In this document: in pieces, positions 1 to 6,514 of the stretch | How the letters are laid out: each line of letters starts with the position of its first letter | Position numbering within the stretch: the first letter of the stretch is position 1 | Assembly (NCBI GenBank): GCA_937893785.1 | Contig: CALCSP010000697.1 | Span: forward strand, 1-6,514 | DNA from: an uncultured Verrucomicrobiales bacterium | GTDB lineage: Bacteria; Verrucomicrobiota; Verrucomicrobiia; Verrucomicrobiales; DEV007 | DNA length: 6,514 nt | Direction of reading: 5' to 3' | Translations under genes and position numbers: made by a program | The notes under the pieces: generated by a model | Seen by the model: only the letters and a program-made list of their open reading frames with translations | Told to the model about the DNA's origin: nothing | The model's database searches: none

Positions 1-2117
1 ACGGATGATACGTTTGCATATTTTCCGTTTCCCATATTGAGAAAAGCGCAGTTTCTCTCCTTGCCTGAGAATGAGTGCCCAGCCCTGATTAATTTATTAA
101 GTGCAGCCCATCCGGCATCGTATTGAAGGATTTCCTCCGGGGAGGATTCGCTTGTCGGTGAAAGCGACACCACGTGTCGCCAGAAAAAACTTCACAAATC
201 CTCCGTTTCCTGCGCGGTGAAGAAGCCGTTGGCTACATAAAGATCCTGCCAGCCATCATTGTTTATGTCTGCAAATCCTGAGCCCCATGCCCAGCGCCCC
301 ATGGTAACTCCCGCCTCAATGCTTACGTCCTTGAAGGTGCCGTTACCGGTGTTTTCAAAGAGTGTATTGCCGCGAGCGTGACGTTGCAGGTTCTCGCGTG
401 AGCGATTGTCGGTGTTTGGCTTGAATTGTCGCTGGTAGGTGATTCGGTTGCCGGCAGCTGAAAACATGTTGCTTACGTAGATGTCTACCCAGCCATCCCG
501 GTTATAGTCACCCCAGCTAACGGACATGCCTGCTGAGATATCCTCCACCCCAGCCTCAGCGGTGACATCGGTAAATTTGCGGCTGTTGTCTTCACTTAGG
601 TCATTTCGGTAAAGGTTGTTGCGACCAAAGTCATTGGCTACATAGAGGTCCTGATCTCCGTCGTTATCATAATCCTCCCAAGTCGCAGCAAAGCTAAAGC
701 GCCTATTATTTACATCCATGCCGATGGCTTTGGTGATGTCGTTAAAAATCAGTTTTCCGTTATTCTCAAGCATGAAATTCTGTGCTCCGTTGTTCGCATC
801 GTGATAGGGAACCGGGTTGGAAAAGATATCTCCGGGCTCGGTTTCTCCGCGAGGTGAGTATCCACAGACAAATAGGTCAAGATCACCGTCATTATCAAAA
901 TCGGCAGTAGCGATTGACTGTGGCCATGATTTCATTTCGACCGTTGTGGTCAAAGAGAATTTGCCTTTTCCTTGGTTTTCGAAAATGCCCAAAGAGTATT
1001 CCAGACCGATAGCCATGTCTTGGTCTCCGTCGTTGTCAAAGTCGGCAAAGAGCGCACTGCGACTTCCGTCGAGCCAATTTAGCCCAGCTGCTGAGGTGGC
1101 ATCACTGAGTGTGCCGTCCTCCTGCCTCAAGTAAAGCAGGTTAGGCAGCCCCGCCGGTTGACAGATAAACAAATCCTCCATCCCATCTCCGTTGGCATCA
1201 CCAATGGAAATGCCATGGTTTCCCTGATGGATATCGAAGGCGACGTCTAGGTTTCCATGCCAGTAGTCAGCGCCAAATAGCATTTGTTCCCGGAAGCTAT
1301 CCTCATTTCCCATGAGTGAGTTGGTGGCTTTAATAAACCCTGGGACTGCACTTTGATAAGTGACTTCTTCAAATGAACTGATCGCTACCGCGCTCAGTAA
1401 TGGGGTGGAATTATCTGCAGTGGTTGTCCACGAGCAGTTCCAAGTAAATGTTTGTTGGAGAGTTTTACCGGGCATTGAAGAGGTGGTTTCGAAGAGGGCT
1501 TGCGTCATTGTCGCCTCCTCAGTTTTTTCAATGCGGATAATTTTGATTTTGGTTCTTAGGTTACCTTCAATGTTGCCACCAATTTGATTTGCGAACTTAG
1601 CGAGGCTCTCCTGGAAACCATCCTGCCCCGTGTATGTTTTAGGTGCAGGATCCTTTGACTGACTTCGGTGCACGGAAATGGTTTCATCATCGAAGACTTT
1701 CGTCATGACAGGTTTCAGTGTCGGTCCCTGGTAATCGGGGCTGATACAGGTGGCAATGCCGCCCTCAATATCGTCAAATGATCCACCGGAGCTCAGAGCG
1801 TCAGTGATTTTTTGCAATTGCGTCTTTGCTGCTTTTGAAAAGGCTTCAGATGACCATCTTTGATCAGCATTTGGGTCAGTTTTAGAGAATAGGCCTGCAA
1901 GCGGAGCATCTGCACTTCTGTCAGGAAGGCCTGGAAGTGTTGAAAGAGCTTTGGTGGGAGCATGCGGTTCTTCAACTGCAGTATTGGCTGCTCCCTGATT
2001 GTTGTTTTTACTGCATCCTGTGCCTGCAATAAGGGCTATGAGTGTTGAGGCTGTAAGGGCCTTAAATAGCTCAGATATCCTGAGCGGTGAAGAGGCAGTT
2101 GTTTTTAATCTTTTCAT
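1..2117 (-). CDS. FG-GAP/VCBS repeat (CRTAC1-like) exported protein, candidate selenoprotein with in-frame TGA; 3' end outside window
   Basis: Numbered from the Met at 2117, the protein has a basic n-region (MKRLK), a hydrophobic stretch and a loose lipobox-like site (AGTGC, Cys35), so it is probably exported and perhaps lipid-anchored. Residues of about 36-270 match no family I recognise. Six Ca-binding-type FG-GAP motifs (D-x-[DN]-x-D-G-x-x-D) follow near 307, 359, 406, 482, 537 and 617, predicting a beta-propeller. A TGA at residue 642 would end the protein right after the sixth motif. The frame then stays open for 63 codons to the window edge with SFFWR, YDAGW, LNKLIR and ERNCAFLN blocks, which I recall as normal for CRTAC1-like proteins; an ASPIC/UnbV domain may lie beyond. 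A SECIS-like hairpin follows the TGA. The gene lies about 58 nt after hemB, probably in one transcript. The Met at 2129, with AGGA just upstream, is an equally plausible start. The open frame reaches 2219, but that start overlaps hemB and spoils the signal peptide. Function is unknown. If TGA is a stop, the CDS is 192-2117. Confidence 0.72.
133..146 (-). repeat. Short inverted repeat downstream of the candidate SECIS
   Basis: The sequence tcctcc-gg-ggagga is a near-perfect palindrome that can fold as a 5 bp stem with a 4-base loop. It lies about 48-61 nt past the TGA, within the open frame and beyond the usual SECIS distance. It may be chance, or it may add structure beside the first hairpin. 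Confidence 0.3.
163..181 (-). promoter_or_regulatory. Candidate bacterial SECIS hairpin
   Basis: In the leftward transcript, arms GCGACAC (180-174) and GTGTCGC (170-164) pair perfectly over 7 bp around a GUG loop (173-171). A G-U pair, 181 with 163, extends the stem. The loop begins 19 nt after the TGA. Known bacterial SECIS elements sit within the coding region just after the UGA, with a small apical loop carrying a G in its first two bases at roughly this distance; this hairpin meets those points. Such elements recruit SelB. The stem also encodes sensible protein (RHVVS), so chance structure cannot be excluded. Confidence 0.55.
192..194 (-). other. In-frame TGA, candidate selenocysteine codon
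   Basis: The + strand reads tca here, so the leftward gene reads TGA, between Leu641 and the serine that starts SFFWR. Upstream and downstream codons share the same frame and together form one continuous family-like protein, so no frameshift is needed. From memory, homologues carry Ser or Cys at this position; I could not verify this. Genome-wide reassignment of TGA is unlikely, because hemB next door ends at a TGA at its normal C-terminus. The remaining alternatives are a nonsense mutation (one base from TCA Ser or TGC/TGT Cys), a sequencing error, or programmed readthrough. Confidence 0.6.
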
Positions 2118-2175
2118 GCTGGCAGGCATTATCCTGTGCAGGCTAGTTCTGATGATTAAAGTGTTGGAATGGGAA

Positions 2176-3177
2176 TCATTCTTTGTTGTTGTAGAGCCAA
2201 CCTGCAACTTCCTTGGCATAGTATGTCAGGATGGCATTGGCTCCGGCACGATGAATTCCAGTCAAGCTTTCTCTGATGACATCTTCCCTGCTAATCCATC
2301 CTGCTGCAGCTGCGCTTTCAATCATGAGATATTCGCCACTTACTTGGTAGGCGGCAACCGGCACGTCCACATGTGAGGCAACAAGTGCCAAGACGTCCAG
2401 ATAAGGACCCGCAGGTTTAACCATGATCATGTCAGCGCCTTCATCGATATCGAGAGTCGCTTCACGAAGCGCTTCCCCGGCATTTGCGGGGTCCATCTGG
2501 TAAGTTTTTTTGTCACCGCTCTTGGGAGCAGAACCTAGTGCGCCTCGAAACGGACCATAGTAGGAAGAAGCGTATTTGGCTGTATATGAAAGGATGGATG
2601 TCTCGCTTCTTCCTTCTTTGTCAAGCGCTTCTCTGATTGCCCCAACGCGCCCATCCATCATATCACTTGGAGCTACAATATCCGCCCCAGACCGAGCATG
2701 CGAGATTGCCTGCTTACAGAGGATGTCGACGGTTTCGTCATTGAGAATCCTGCCGTTTGAATCAACAAGGCCGTCATGTCCATCACTGTTATATGGGTCG
2801 AGGGCGACATCAGTGATCACTGCGAGATCAGGAATTTCATTCTTTATTGCCCTTATTGTTTTAGGGATTAGGCCATCATCATTATAGCTTTCAGCTGCCG
2901 TTTTGCTCTTGAGTTGCTCAGCAATGGCTGGGAAAAGAACGACAGCACCAATGCCGAGCGAGTGGGCTTCTGTTAATTCTCTAAGCAGACCCGCATGGCT
3001 CCACCGTTTACAGCCGGGCATGGACTCAATGTCTTCATCCCGGGATGAGTCGTGGATAAATACCGGGTAGATAAGCGATTCCACAGAGAGGCGGGTTTCC
3101 CTGCAGAGGTTTCGAATCGCTCTGGATTTACGGTTGCGCCGCGGGCGGATTGATTGGTTCGCGTCAGGGGTTGGCAT
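2176..3177 (-). CDS. hemB: Porphobilinogen synthase (delta-aminolevulinic acid dehydratase)
   Basis: This cytoplasmic enzyme condenses two 5-aminolevulinate molecules into porphobilinogen, the second common step of tetrapyrrole (haem) synthesis. At 333 residues it has the usual family length and looks intact. The N-terminus has the typical basic stretch and RETRLSVESLIYPVF. The two Schiff-base lysines are visible as Lys201 in the SYTAKYASSYYGPFR block and Lys254 in MVKPAGPY. At residues 124-137 the loop reads DVALDPYNSDGHDG, without the three zinc-binding cysteines of E. coli-type enzymes, so this should be the Mg-dependent, zinc-free type. The tail (AYQVSGEYLMI, then LTYYAKEVAGWL) is complete and ends at TGA. 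No clear Shine-Dalgarno precedes the ATG. A TATATT box lies 6 bases upstream, so the transcript may be leaderless. It is divergent from the cupin gene and upstream of the FG-GAP gene. Confidence 0.97.
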   Translation of the reverse strand: MPTPDANQSIRPRRNRKSRAIRNLCRETRLSVESLIYPVFIHDSSRDEDIESMPGCKRWSHAGLLRELTEAHSLGIGAVVLFPAIAEQLKSKTAAESYNDDGLIPKTIRAIKNEIPDLAVITDVALDPYNSDGHDGLVDSNGRILNDETVDILCKQAISHARSGADIVAPSDMMDGRVGAIREALDKEGRSETSILSYTAKYASSYYGPFRGALGSAPKSGDKKTYQMDPANAGEALREATLDIDEGADMIMVKPAGPYLDVLALVASHVDVPVAAYQVSGEYLMIESAAAAGWISREDVIRESLTGIHRAGANAILTYYAKEVAGWLYNNKE

Positions 3178-3332
3178 ACGGGAATATAATGAACACTTAG
3201 GTAACGGTTCTTACCATTGATTTGCGTGCTTTTCCTGTCATTTTGACTTTGTTCCACTATGCAAGGTGTCTTCCTGCGGGTAGGTGTTGTATTAGAAGCC
3301 TTGATTACTGTAGTATTCACCGTTGCTATTAG
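3178..3332. promoter_or_regulatory. Divergent intergenic spacer between hemB and the cupin operon
   Basis: This 155 bp gap must carry the start signals for both directions. Leftward, TATATT (3188-3183) resembles a -10 box but lacks a good -35. Rightward, TTGACT (3243-3248) resembles a -35 but has no matching -10; TAGTAT (3311-3316) is a weak -10 with TTGTAT (3287-3292) at 18 bp. I see no convincing operator, riboswitch or Shine-Dalgarno. These promoter guesses are weak. Confidence 0.35.
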
Positions 3333-3692
3333 ATGGCTATGGAAATCCCGAAGCAAAACTACATTCTAGCCCAGCTTGATGAAATAGAGCCGGTGCGGTG
3401 CCCTTGTGGCAATGCTCGGCGTGCCTTTGGTGATGATAAGGACGGTGTCGCGACTATTCATCTTGTTGATATTCTCGAAGATGCCCGTGTTCATTTTCAT
3501 GAGAAAATGCATGAAATTTACTTGGTCCTTGAAGGCGAAGGTTATCTTGAGCTTGACGGCGACATGGTTCCCGTGCGTCCCTTGACTGCAGTGATGATTA
3601 AACCTGGATGCCGTCACCGGGCAGTTGGCAACCTCCGTATTATAAACGTGCCCGTTCCCGCTTTTGACCCTTCAGACGAATGTTTCGACTAA
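3333..3692 (+). CDS. Small single-domain cupin protein
   Basis: This 119-residue cytoplasmic protein has one cupin beta-barrel. Cupin motif 1 is seen as His54-x-His56-x4-Glu61 (HFHEKMHEIY), followed by the GEGYLELDG strand region. Motif 2 is KPGCRH with His95. These four residues form the classic metal site, so it probably binds a divalent metal such as Fe, Mn, Zn or Ni. The substrate cannot be told from the sequence; small cupins of this kind include sugar isomerases, dioxygenases and metal-dependent sensors. A CPCGNARRAF segment (Cys23, Cys25) precedes the barrel. There are two possible starts, Met1 and Met3 (3339), and neither has a clear Shine-Dalgarno. Its last 13 bases overlap the next gene, which suggests translational coupling with the peroxidase-methyltransferase. 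Confidence 0.85.
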   Translation: MAMEIPKQNYILAQLDEIEPVRCPCGNARRAFGDDKDGVATIHLVDILEDARVHFHEKMHEIYLVLEGEGYLELDGDMVPVRPLTAVMIKPGCRHRAVGNLRIINVPVPAFDPSDECFD

Positions 3693-4909
3693 TATTTACA
3701 ATTGCCCTTAAATTAACGTGTGGTTTTACGGTCTGTGGGGCGTCATCAATTTATGACTTCACCTTCGAAAGCATTGACGGCAAGTCTGCTTCAATTGAAG
3801 ACTACAAGGGCGAGGTTATTCTTATTGTGAACGTCGCCAGCAAGTGTGGGTATACCGGACAGTATGCAGGTTTGCAAAAGTTGCACGAGAAGTATTCCGA
3901 TCAAGGGCTGCGAATTGTTGGGTTCCCTTGCAACGATTTTGGGGGGCAAGAACCGGGGACAGAAGCCGAGATCAAGGCTTTTTGTAAAGCACGCTATGAC
4001 GTTGCTTTTCCTATGACTTCAAAGATTGAGGTGAAGGGTGAGGATGCTCATCCACTCTATCGCTGGTTAACTGGCGAGGAGACGAATCCGCGCTTTTTTG
4101 GTCAGGTGAAGTGGAACTTCGAGAAGTTTCTGATTGGGCGTGATGGGCAGGTTGTCAATCGTTTCAGAACTCGTGTCAATCCAACTTCTGAGAGTATAAC
4201 CGGTGCCATTGAATGGGCTTTGCTTGATGAAGCTGCACGTGCAATTGAGTATGAAAAAGGTGGGCCGCCTGCGTTGTTTGAATATTATGGGCGTGAGATT
4301 GCCCGTACTATGCACTGGCAGGGTGCCCCTTGGTTGATGCGAAAAGTTCGAGAAGAGGAGGAAAGGACTTCGGAGATGATCAAAGAACTTAAGATCAAGA
4401 AGGGGATGACGGTTGCCGATATTGGTTCAGGAAATGGTTACCATACCCTGATGATGGCCAAGCTGATTGGGAGTAGTGGCAAGGCATTTGCCGTAGATAT
4501 TCAGCCTGAAATGCTCCGAATGCTTGAGGATAGGGCAAAGAAAGCAGGGGTTAATAATATTGTGTCTGTGGAAAATCGATATTGGGATGCCGATTTACCG
4601 GAGAAAAGTATTGATCTTGCAGTTATGGCTGATGTTTACCATGAGTTCTCCCACCCTGAAGAGATGTTGGCGAGTATCCGCAGGGCATTGAAACCAGGCG
4701 GGCAGGTTGTACTTCTCGAATTTCGCACTGAGGACCCGAAAGTGCCTATTAAACCTGAACATAAAATGTCAAAGGCTCAGGTTATTAAAGAAATGGGGGT
4801 TAATGGCTTTGAGCTTGTCCGCTCTTACGATAAACTTCCCTGGCAGCACCTGCTTTTTTTTACCATGACCCCCTCAGAGAGCTTGCCCCGCGATGGGAAT
4901 AGGTCATAA
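3680..4909 (+). CDS. Fusion of Cys-type glutathione peroxidase and class I SAM methyltransferase
   Basis: A 409-residue two-domain protein. Residues 1-21 look like a signal peptide (one Arg, then hydrophobic), although a lysine interrupts it. Residues of about 23-182 are a complete glutathione peroxidase fold: NVASKCGYTGQY with catalytic Cys56, GFPCNDFGGQEPG with Gln90, and KWNFEKFLIGRDG with Trp145 and Asn146. It is the Cys form, not selenocysteine. Such bacterial enzymes reduce peroxides, often using thioredoxin. After a linker at 183-235 including a charged REEEER segment, residues of about 236-396 are a Rossmann methyltransferase with motif I VADIGSGNGY (245-254), Asp273 after the second strand, and the DVYHEFSHPEEML and LKPGGQVVLLEF motifs. 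The methyl acceptor is unknown. SAM is not normally present in the periplasm, so an exported methyltransferase is odd; the leader may be non-functional. The start overlaps the cupin gene by 13 nt, and the DUF1080 gene starts 27 nt downstream. Confidence 0.9.
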   Translation: MFRLIFTIALKLTCGFTVCGASSIYDFTFESIDGKSASIEDYKGEVILIVNVASKCGYTGQYAGLQKLHEKYSDQGLRIVGFPCNDFGGQEPGTEAEIKAFCKARYDVAFPMTSKIEVKGEDAHPLYRWLTGEETNPRFFGQVKWNFEKFLIGRDGQVVNRFRTRVNPTSESITGAIEWALLDEAARAIEYEKGGPPALFEYYGREIARTMHWQGAPWLMRKVREEEERTSEMIKELKIKKGMTVADIGSGNGYHTLMMAKLIGSSGKAFAVDIQPEMLRMLEDRAKKAGVNNIVSVENRYWDADLPEKSIDLAVMADVYHEFSHPEEMLASIRRALKPGGQVVLLEFRTEDPKVPIKPEHKMSKAQVIKEMGVNGFELVRSYDKLPWQHLLFFTMTPSESLPRDGNRS

Positions 4910-4936
4910 TCATTACTTATATCGAATTTACTATTT

Positions 4937-5557
4937 ATGAAATCATCAATCAAAACAGCTATTGCTATCACCGTCGGATTTTTTATTACTGCTACTGCAG
5001 GGGCAGGGGAATGGGTTGAGATGTTTGACGGGAAAAGCCTTAAGGGTTGGAAGGTCAACACCGAGAACCCCAAGACATTTTCAGTTGAGGGAGGTGCCAT
5101 CAAGGTTTTTGGGCCAAGAGCACACGTGTTTTATGGTGAAGATGGCAATGCAAAATTCAAGGATTTTGAGTTTGAGTGCGAGGTAAAGACAACCAAAGGT
5201 TCCAATGCCGGAATTTTCTTTCATAGTGCCTATCAGGAAAACGGGTGGCCTCAGGTTGGTTATGAGGCGCAGGTTAATGCCACCCATGGTGATTGGCGCA
5301 AAACAGCAAGTGTATACAGCTTCAAGGATGTAAAGAAAGCGCCTCACAATGACGATGAGTGGTTTACCTACAACATCAAGGTAAAGGGTAAGTCGGTGAC
5401 TATCACCATTAACGGTAAGGTGGTGAATGAATACACCGAACCTGATGGTCACAAGGAGAAGACCAAACGTTTTGGGGAGGGTACAATTGCCCTTCAGGGA
5501 CATGACCCAAAGAGCCTGGTTTGGTTCCGAAAGTTGCGTATTCGTAAACTTGATTAG
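4937..5557 (+). CDS. Secreted DUF1080 (3-keto-disaccharide hydrolase-like, LamG-fold) protein
   Basis: A 206-residue protein with a clear Sec signal peptide (MKSSIKTAIAITVGFF..., cleavage likely after the ATAGAG region near 22-24). The mature part is one DUF1080 domain: EWVEMFDGKSLKGWK at its start, then VKTTKGSNAGIFFHS, QVGYEAQV, DEWFTYNIKVKGKSVTITING and IALQGHDPKSLVWFRKLRIR at its end. This concanavalin-like beta-sandwich is strongly expanded in Verrucomicrobiota and Planctomycetota, and some members cleave 3-keto-glycosides. The substrate here cannot be assigned. It probably acts in the periplasm or outside the cell. The gap of 27 nt from the upstream gene suggests one operon, although no Shine-Dalgarno precedes the ATG. 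A hairpin begins immediately after the TAG stop. Confidence 0.92.
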   Translation: MKSSIKTAIAITVGFFITATAGAGEWVEMFDGKSLKGWKVNTENPKTFSVEGGAIKVFGPRAHVFYGEDGNAKFKDFEFECEVKTTKGSNAGIFFHSAYQENGWPQVGYEAQVNATHGDWRKTASVYSFKDVKKAPHNDDEWFTYNIKVKGKSVTITINGKVVNEYTEPDGHKEKTKRFGEGTIALQGHDPKSLVWFRKLRIRKLD

Positions 5558-5558
5558 G

Positions 5559-5599
5559 TGGAAATTACGATAGCCCTTTGCGGGGGCAGAGTAATTCCA
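5559..5599 (+). terminator. Strong hairpin right after the DUF1080 stop
   Basis: The outer arms tggaaattac (5559-5568) and gtaattcca (5591-5599) pair over 9 bp with one bulged A. The inner arms gccc (5573-5576) and gggc (5584-5587) add 4 bp around a loop of about 7 bases. It begins two bases after the stop codon. There is no T-tract, so it may be an mRNA 3'-end stabiliser or an atypical terminator rather than a standard intrinsic terminator. Confidence 0.5.
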
Positions 5600-5670
5600 G
5601 CATGGAAGTAGTCAGATCATTCCTGCTTGGGGGCGGACCTCTAGCAGTATATGTAATCGTATGTTCTATC

Positions 5671-5694
5671 TATACACAACAGGAGTTGTGAATA
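5671..5694 (+). repeat. Small inverted repeat in the spacer
   Basis: cacaac and gttgtg (5675-5680, 5685-5690) form a 6 bp stem with an agga loop, and tat/ata extends it beyond one mismatch. It could be an operator or a weak transcript hairpin. The rest of the 249 nt spacer (5558-5806) shows no gene. A TATACT box at 5740-5745 resembles a -10 for the next gene but lacks a good -35. Confidence 0.3.
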
Positions 5695-5791
5695 TAGGGT
5701 TTGTTGAACTGCTCTCTGATGACCATTTATTGATCAACGTATACTCAATGTCTTGAAAAAATTAATGTAAGAGAGTAACTATGCTCATGCC

Positions 5792-5798
5792 GGGGAGG
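5792..5798 (+). promoter_or_regulatory. Shine-Dalgarno fixing a TTG start
   Basis: GGGGAGG lies 8 bases before TTG at 5807. It supports the non-ATG start of the TPR-like protein and stands out because the other genes here lack clear ribosome binding sites. Confidence 0.65.
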
Positions 5799-5806
5799 TA
5801 ATCATC

Positions 5807-6514
5807 TTGGAATTGAGTTTGAGCAGTATGGGCCGTTTCGCTCTTTTATACTTCCTGCTTTTTGGTCATGGACATTACTTGTCAGCCCAGGGAGGTAATG
5901 GGGAGGCGCTTGCAGGCAGGAGCCAAAAAGATTTATTTGGGATTGTTGAAACTGCCCATTTACCTGCCCTAGGAAACATTGAGAGTGCATTTCAGGCCGG
6001 TAACTATGTTCAGGTCTGCGAGGATGCCCGGGAGTTGCTGGAAGCGGTGCCCGGTGATAGCCCCGACCGTGGGGCATTGCTTTTTATGGAGGGAGTCTCT
6101 CTATATTATTGCGGGTTTTATGATCAGGCGCAGTTGTCTCTGGACTCTTGTCATCTGGATTTTCCCGAAGGTGCTTATGCCGAGAATGCCTTTTACTATG
6201 CAGGTAGCACGCTTTTGAAAAGAGGGTGTTGGCGTGCTGCCAGCCGTCGTCTTGATGAATTTCGGGATAAATTTCCTCAGTCTCGCTTGATGGATAAATT
6301 CCTTTTTGACAGGGCTACCGTGCATCTGTCACTACATGAGTATGAAGCCTGTTACCGGATGGCTCAGCGCTTGATAGAACGTTATCCTGAATCTGCTCTG
6401 ATTGATCGGGCAGCTTTTCTTCAGGGGGAGGTTTTCAAACAAACAGGGCAAATGGTGCGGGCAGAGGGTGCTTTTATGATGGCCAAGCAATTGGCCAATG
6501 AAAAGGGGCATGTG
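5807..6514 (+). CDS. Exported TPR-like repeat protein, 3' end outside window
   Basis: The frame is open from 5771 to the window edge. I choose TTG at 5807 because GGGGAGG (5792-5798) sits 8 bases before it, the best Shine-Dalgarno in the window. The first ATG, at 5828, is 29 bases from that site and has none of its own. The N-terminus (MELSLSSMGRFALLYFLLFG, ending near LSAQ) looks like a signal peptide or membrane anchor. The rest is alpha-helical, with tetratricopeptide-like units: YVQVCEDARELLEAVP, YYCGFYDQAQLSLDSCHLDFPEGAYAENAFYYAG, RAASRRLDEFRDKFPQSRLMDKFLFDRA, EYEACYRMAQRLIERYPESALIDRAAFLQGEVF. The spacing and the FPxS/YPES turns resemble the periplasmic BamD/YbgF-type TPR families, which act in envelope assembly or as Tol-Pal partners. 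I cannot assign a specific role. The Cys residues are scattered. Confidence 0.75.
   Translation, partial: MELSLSSMGRFALLYFLLFGHGHYLSAQGGNGEALAGRSQKDLFGIVETAHLPALGNIESAFQAGNYVQVCEDARELLEAVPGDSPDRGALLFMEGVSLYYCGFYDQAQLSLDSCHLDFPEGAYAENAFYYAGSTLLKRGCWRAASRRLDEFRDKFPQSRLMDKFLFDRATVHLSLHEYEACYRMAQRLIERYPESALIDRAAFLQGEVFKQTGQMVRAEGAFMMAKQLANEKGHV

Noticed and set aside
184..189. Run of six T (leftward strand) just after the TGA as a frameshift site
   Set aside because: The recognisable protein continues in the same frame on both sides of the TGA, so no frameshift is required.
192..194. Genome-wide reassignment of TGA to a standard amino acid
   Set aside because: hemB ends at TGA at its expected C-terminus, and the sequence after that stop carries no family continuation.
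192..2219. FG-GAP gene as a complete ORF starting at 2219 and ending at 192
   Set aside because: The 2219 start overlaps hemB by 44 nt and puts a polar extension before the signal peptide. The stop at 192 cuts the protein just before recognisable family sequence.
1999..2376. 125-residue rightward ORF across the hemB/FG-GAP junction
   Set aside because: It lies antisense to two well-supported genes and has no recognisable domain.
2973..3356. 127-residue leftward ORF over the hemB start and spacer
   Set aside because: It is out of frame with hemB, rich in Thr/Arg/Asn without domain sense, and crosses the cupin start; it is a shadow ORF.
3845..3850. Selenocysteine in the glutathione peroxidase domain
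   Set aside because: The catalytic position is a cysteine codon (TGT) in ASKCGYT, so this is the Cys form.
5081..5503. 140-residue leftward ORF
   Set aside because: It is antisense to the clearly coding DUF1080 gene and has no domain features.

Overview
The window looks like a piece of a marine-type Verrucomicrobiota (or related Planctomycetota/Lentisphaerota) chromosome. The signs are a DUF1080 secreted protein, a long FG-GAP/CRTAC1-like protein, mostly weak or absent Shine-Dalgarno sequences, and moderate GC. This assignment is inference from gene content, because no rRNA or other strong marker is present.

Layout. Positions 1-3177 are read leftward: hemB (porphobilinogen synthase, start 3177), then a large FG-GAP repeat lipoprotein-like gene about 50 nt downstream that runs off the left edge. 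A 155 bp divergent spacer (3178-3332) follows. Three genes read rightward are tightly packed: a small cupin (3333-3692), an exported-looking glutathione peroxidase fused to a SAM methyltransferase (3680-4909, overlapping the cupin), and a DUF1080 protein (4937-5557). The last ends at a strong hairpin. After a 249 nt spacer, a secreted TPR-type protein starts, probably at a TTG with a very good Shine-Dalgarno, and runs off the right edge.

The most interesting signal is at 192-194. The FG-GAP gene appears to end there with TGA, but the same frame stays open for the 63 remaining codons to the window edge. Those codons encode what I recognise as the normal continuation of the CRTAC1-like family (SFFWR, a YDAGW...LNKLIR block, ERNCAFLN, GNGKYANVS). 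The TGA is followed by a perfect 7 bp stem with a GUG loop whose first loop base lies 19 nt past the TGA, which fits a bacterial SECIS. I therefore annotate one partial CDS with a candidate selenocysteine. A simple nonsense mutation is the main alternative.

The genes show a loose redox/secretion theme (thiol peroxidase, possible selenoprotein, several exported proteins), but hemB is housekeeping and no joint pathway is evident.
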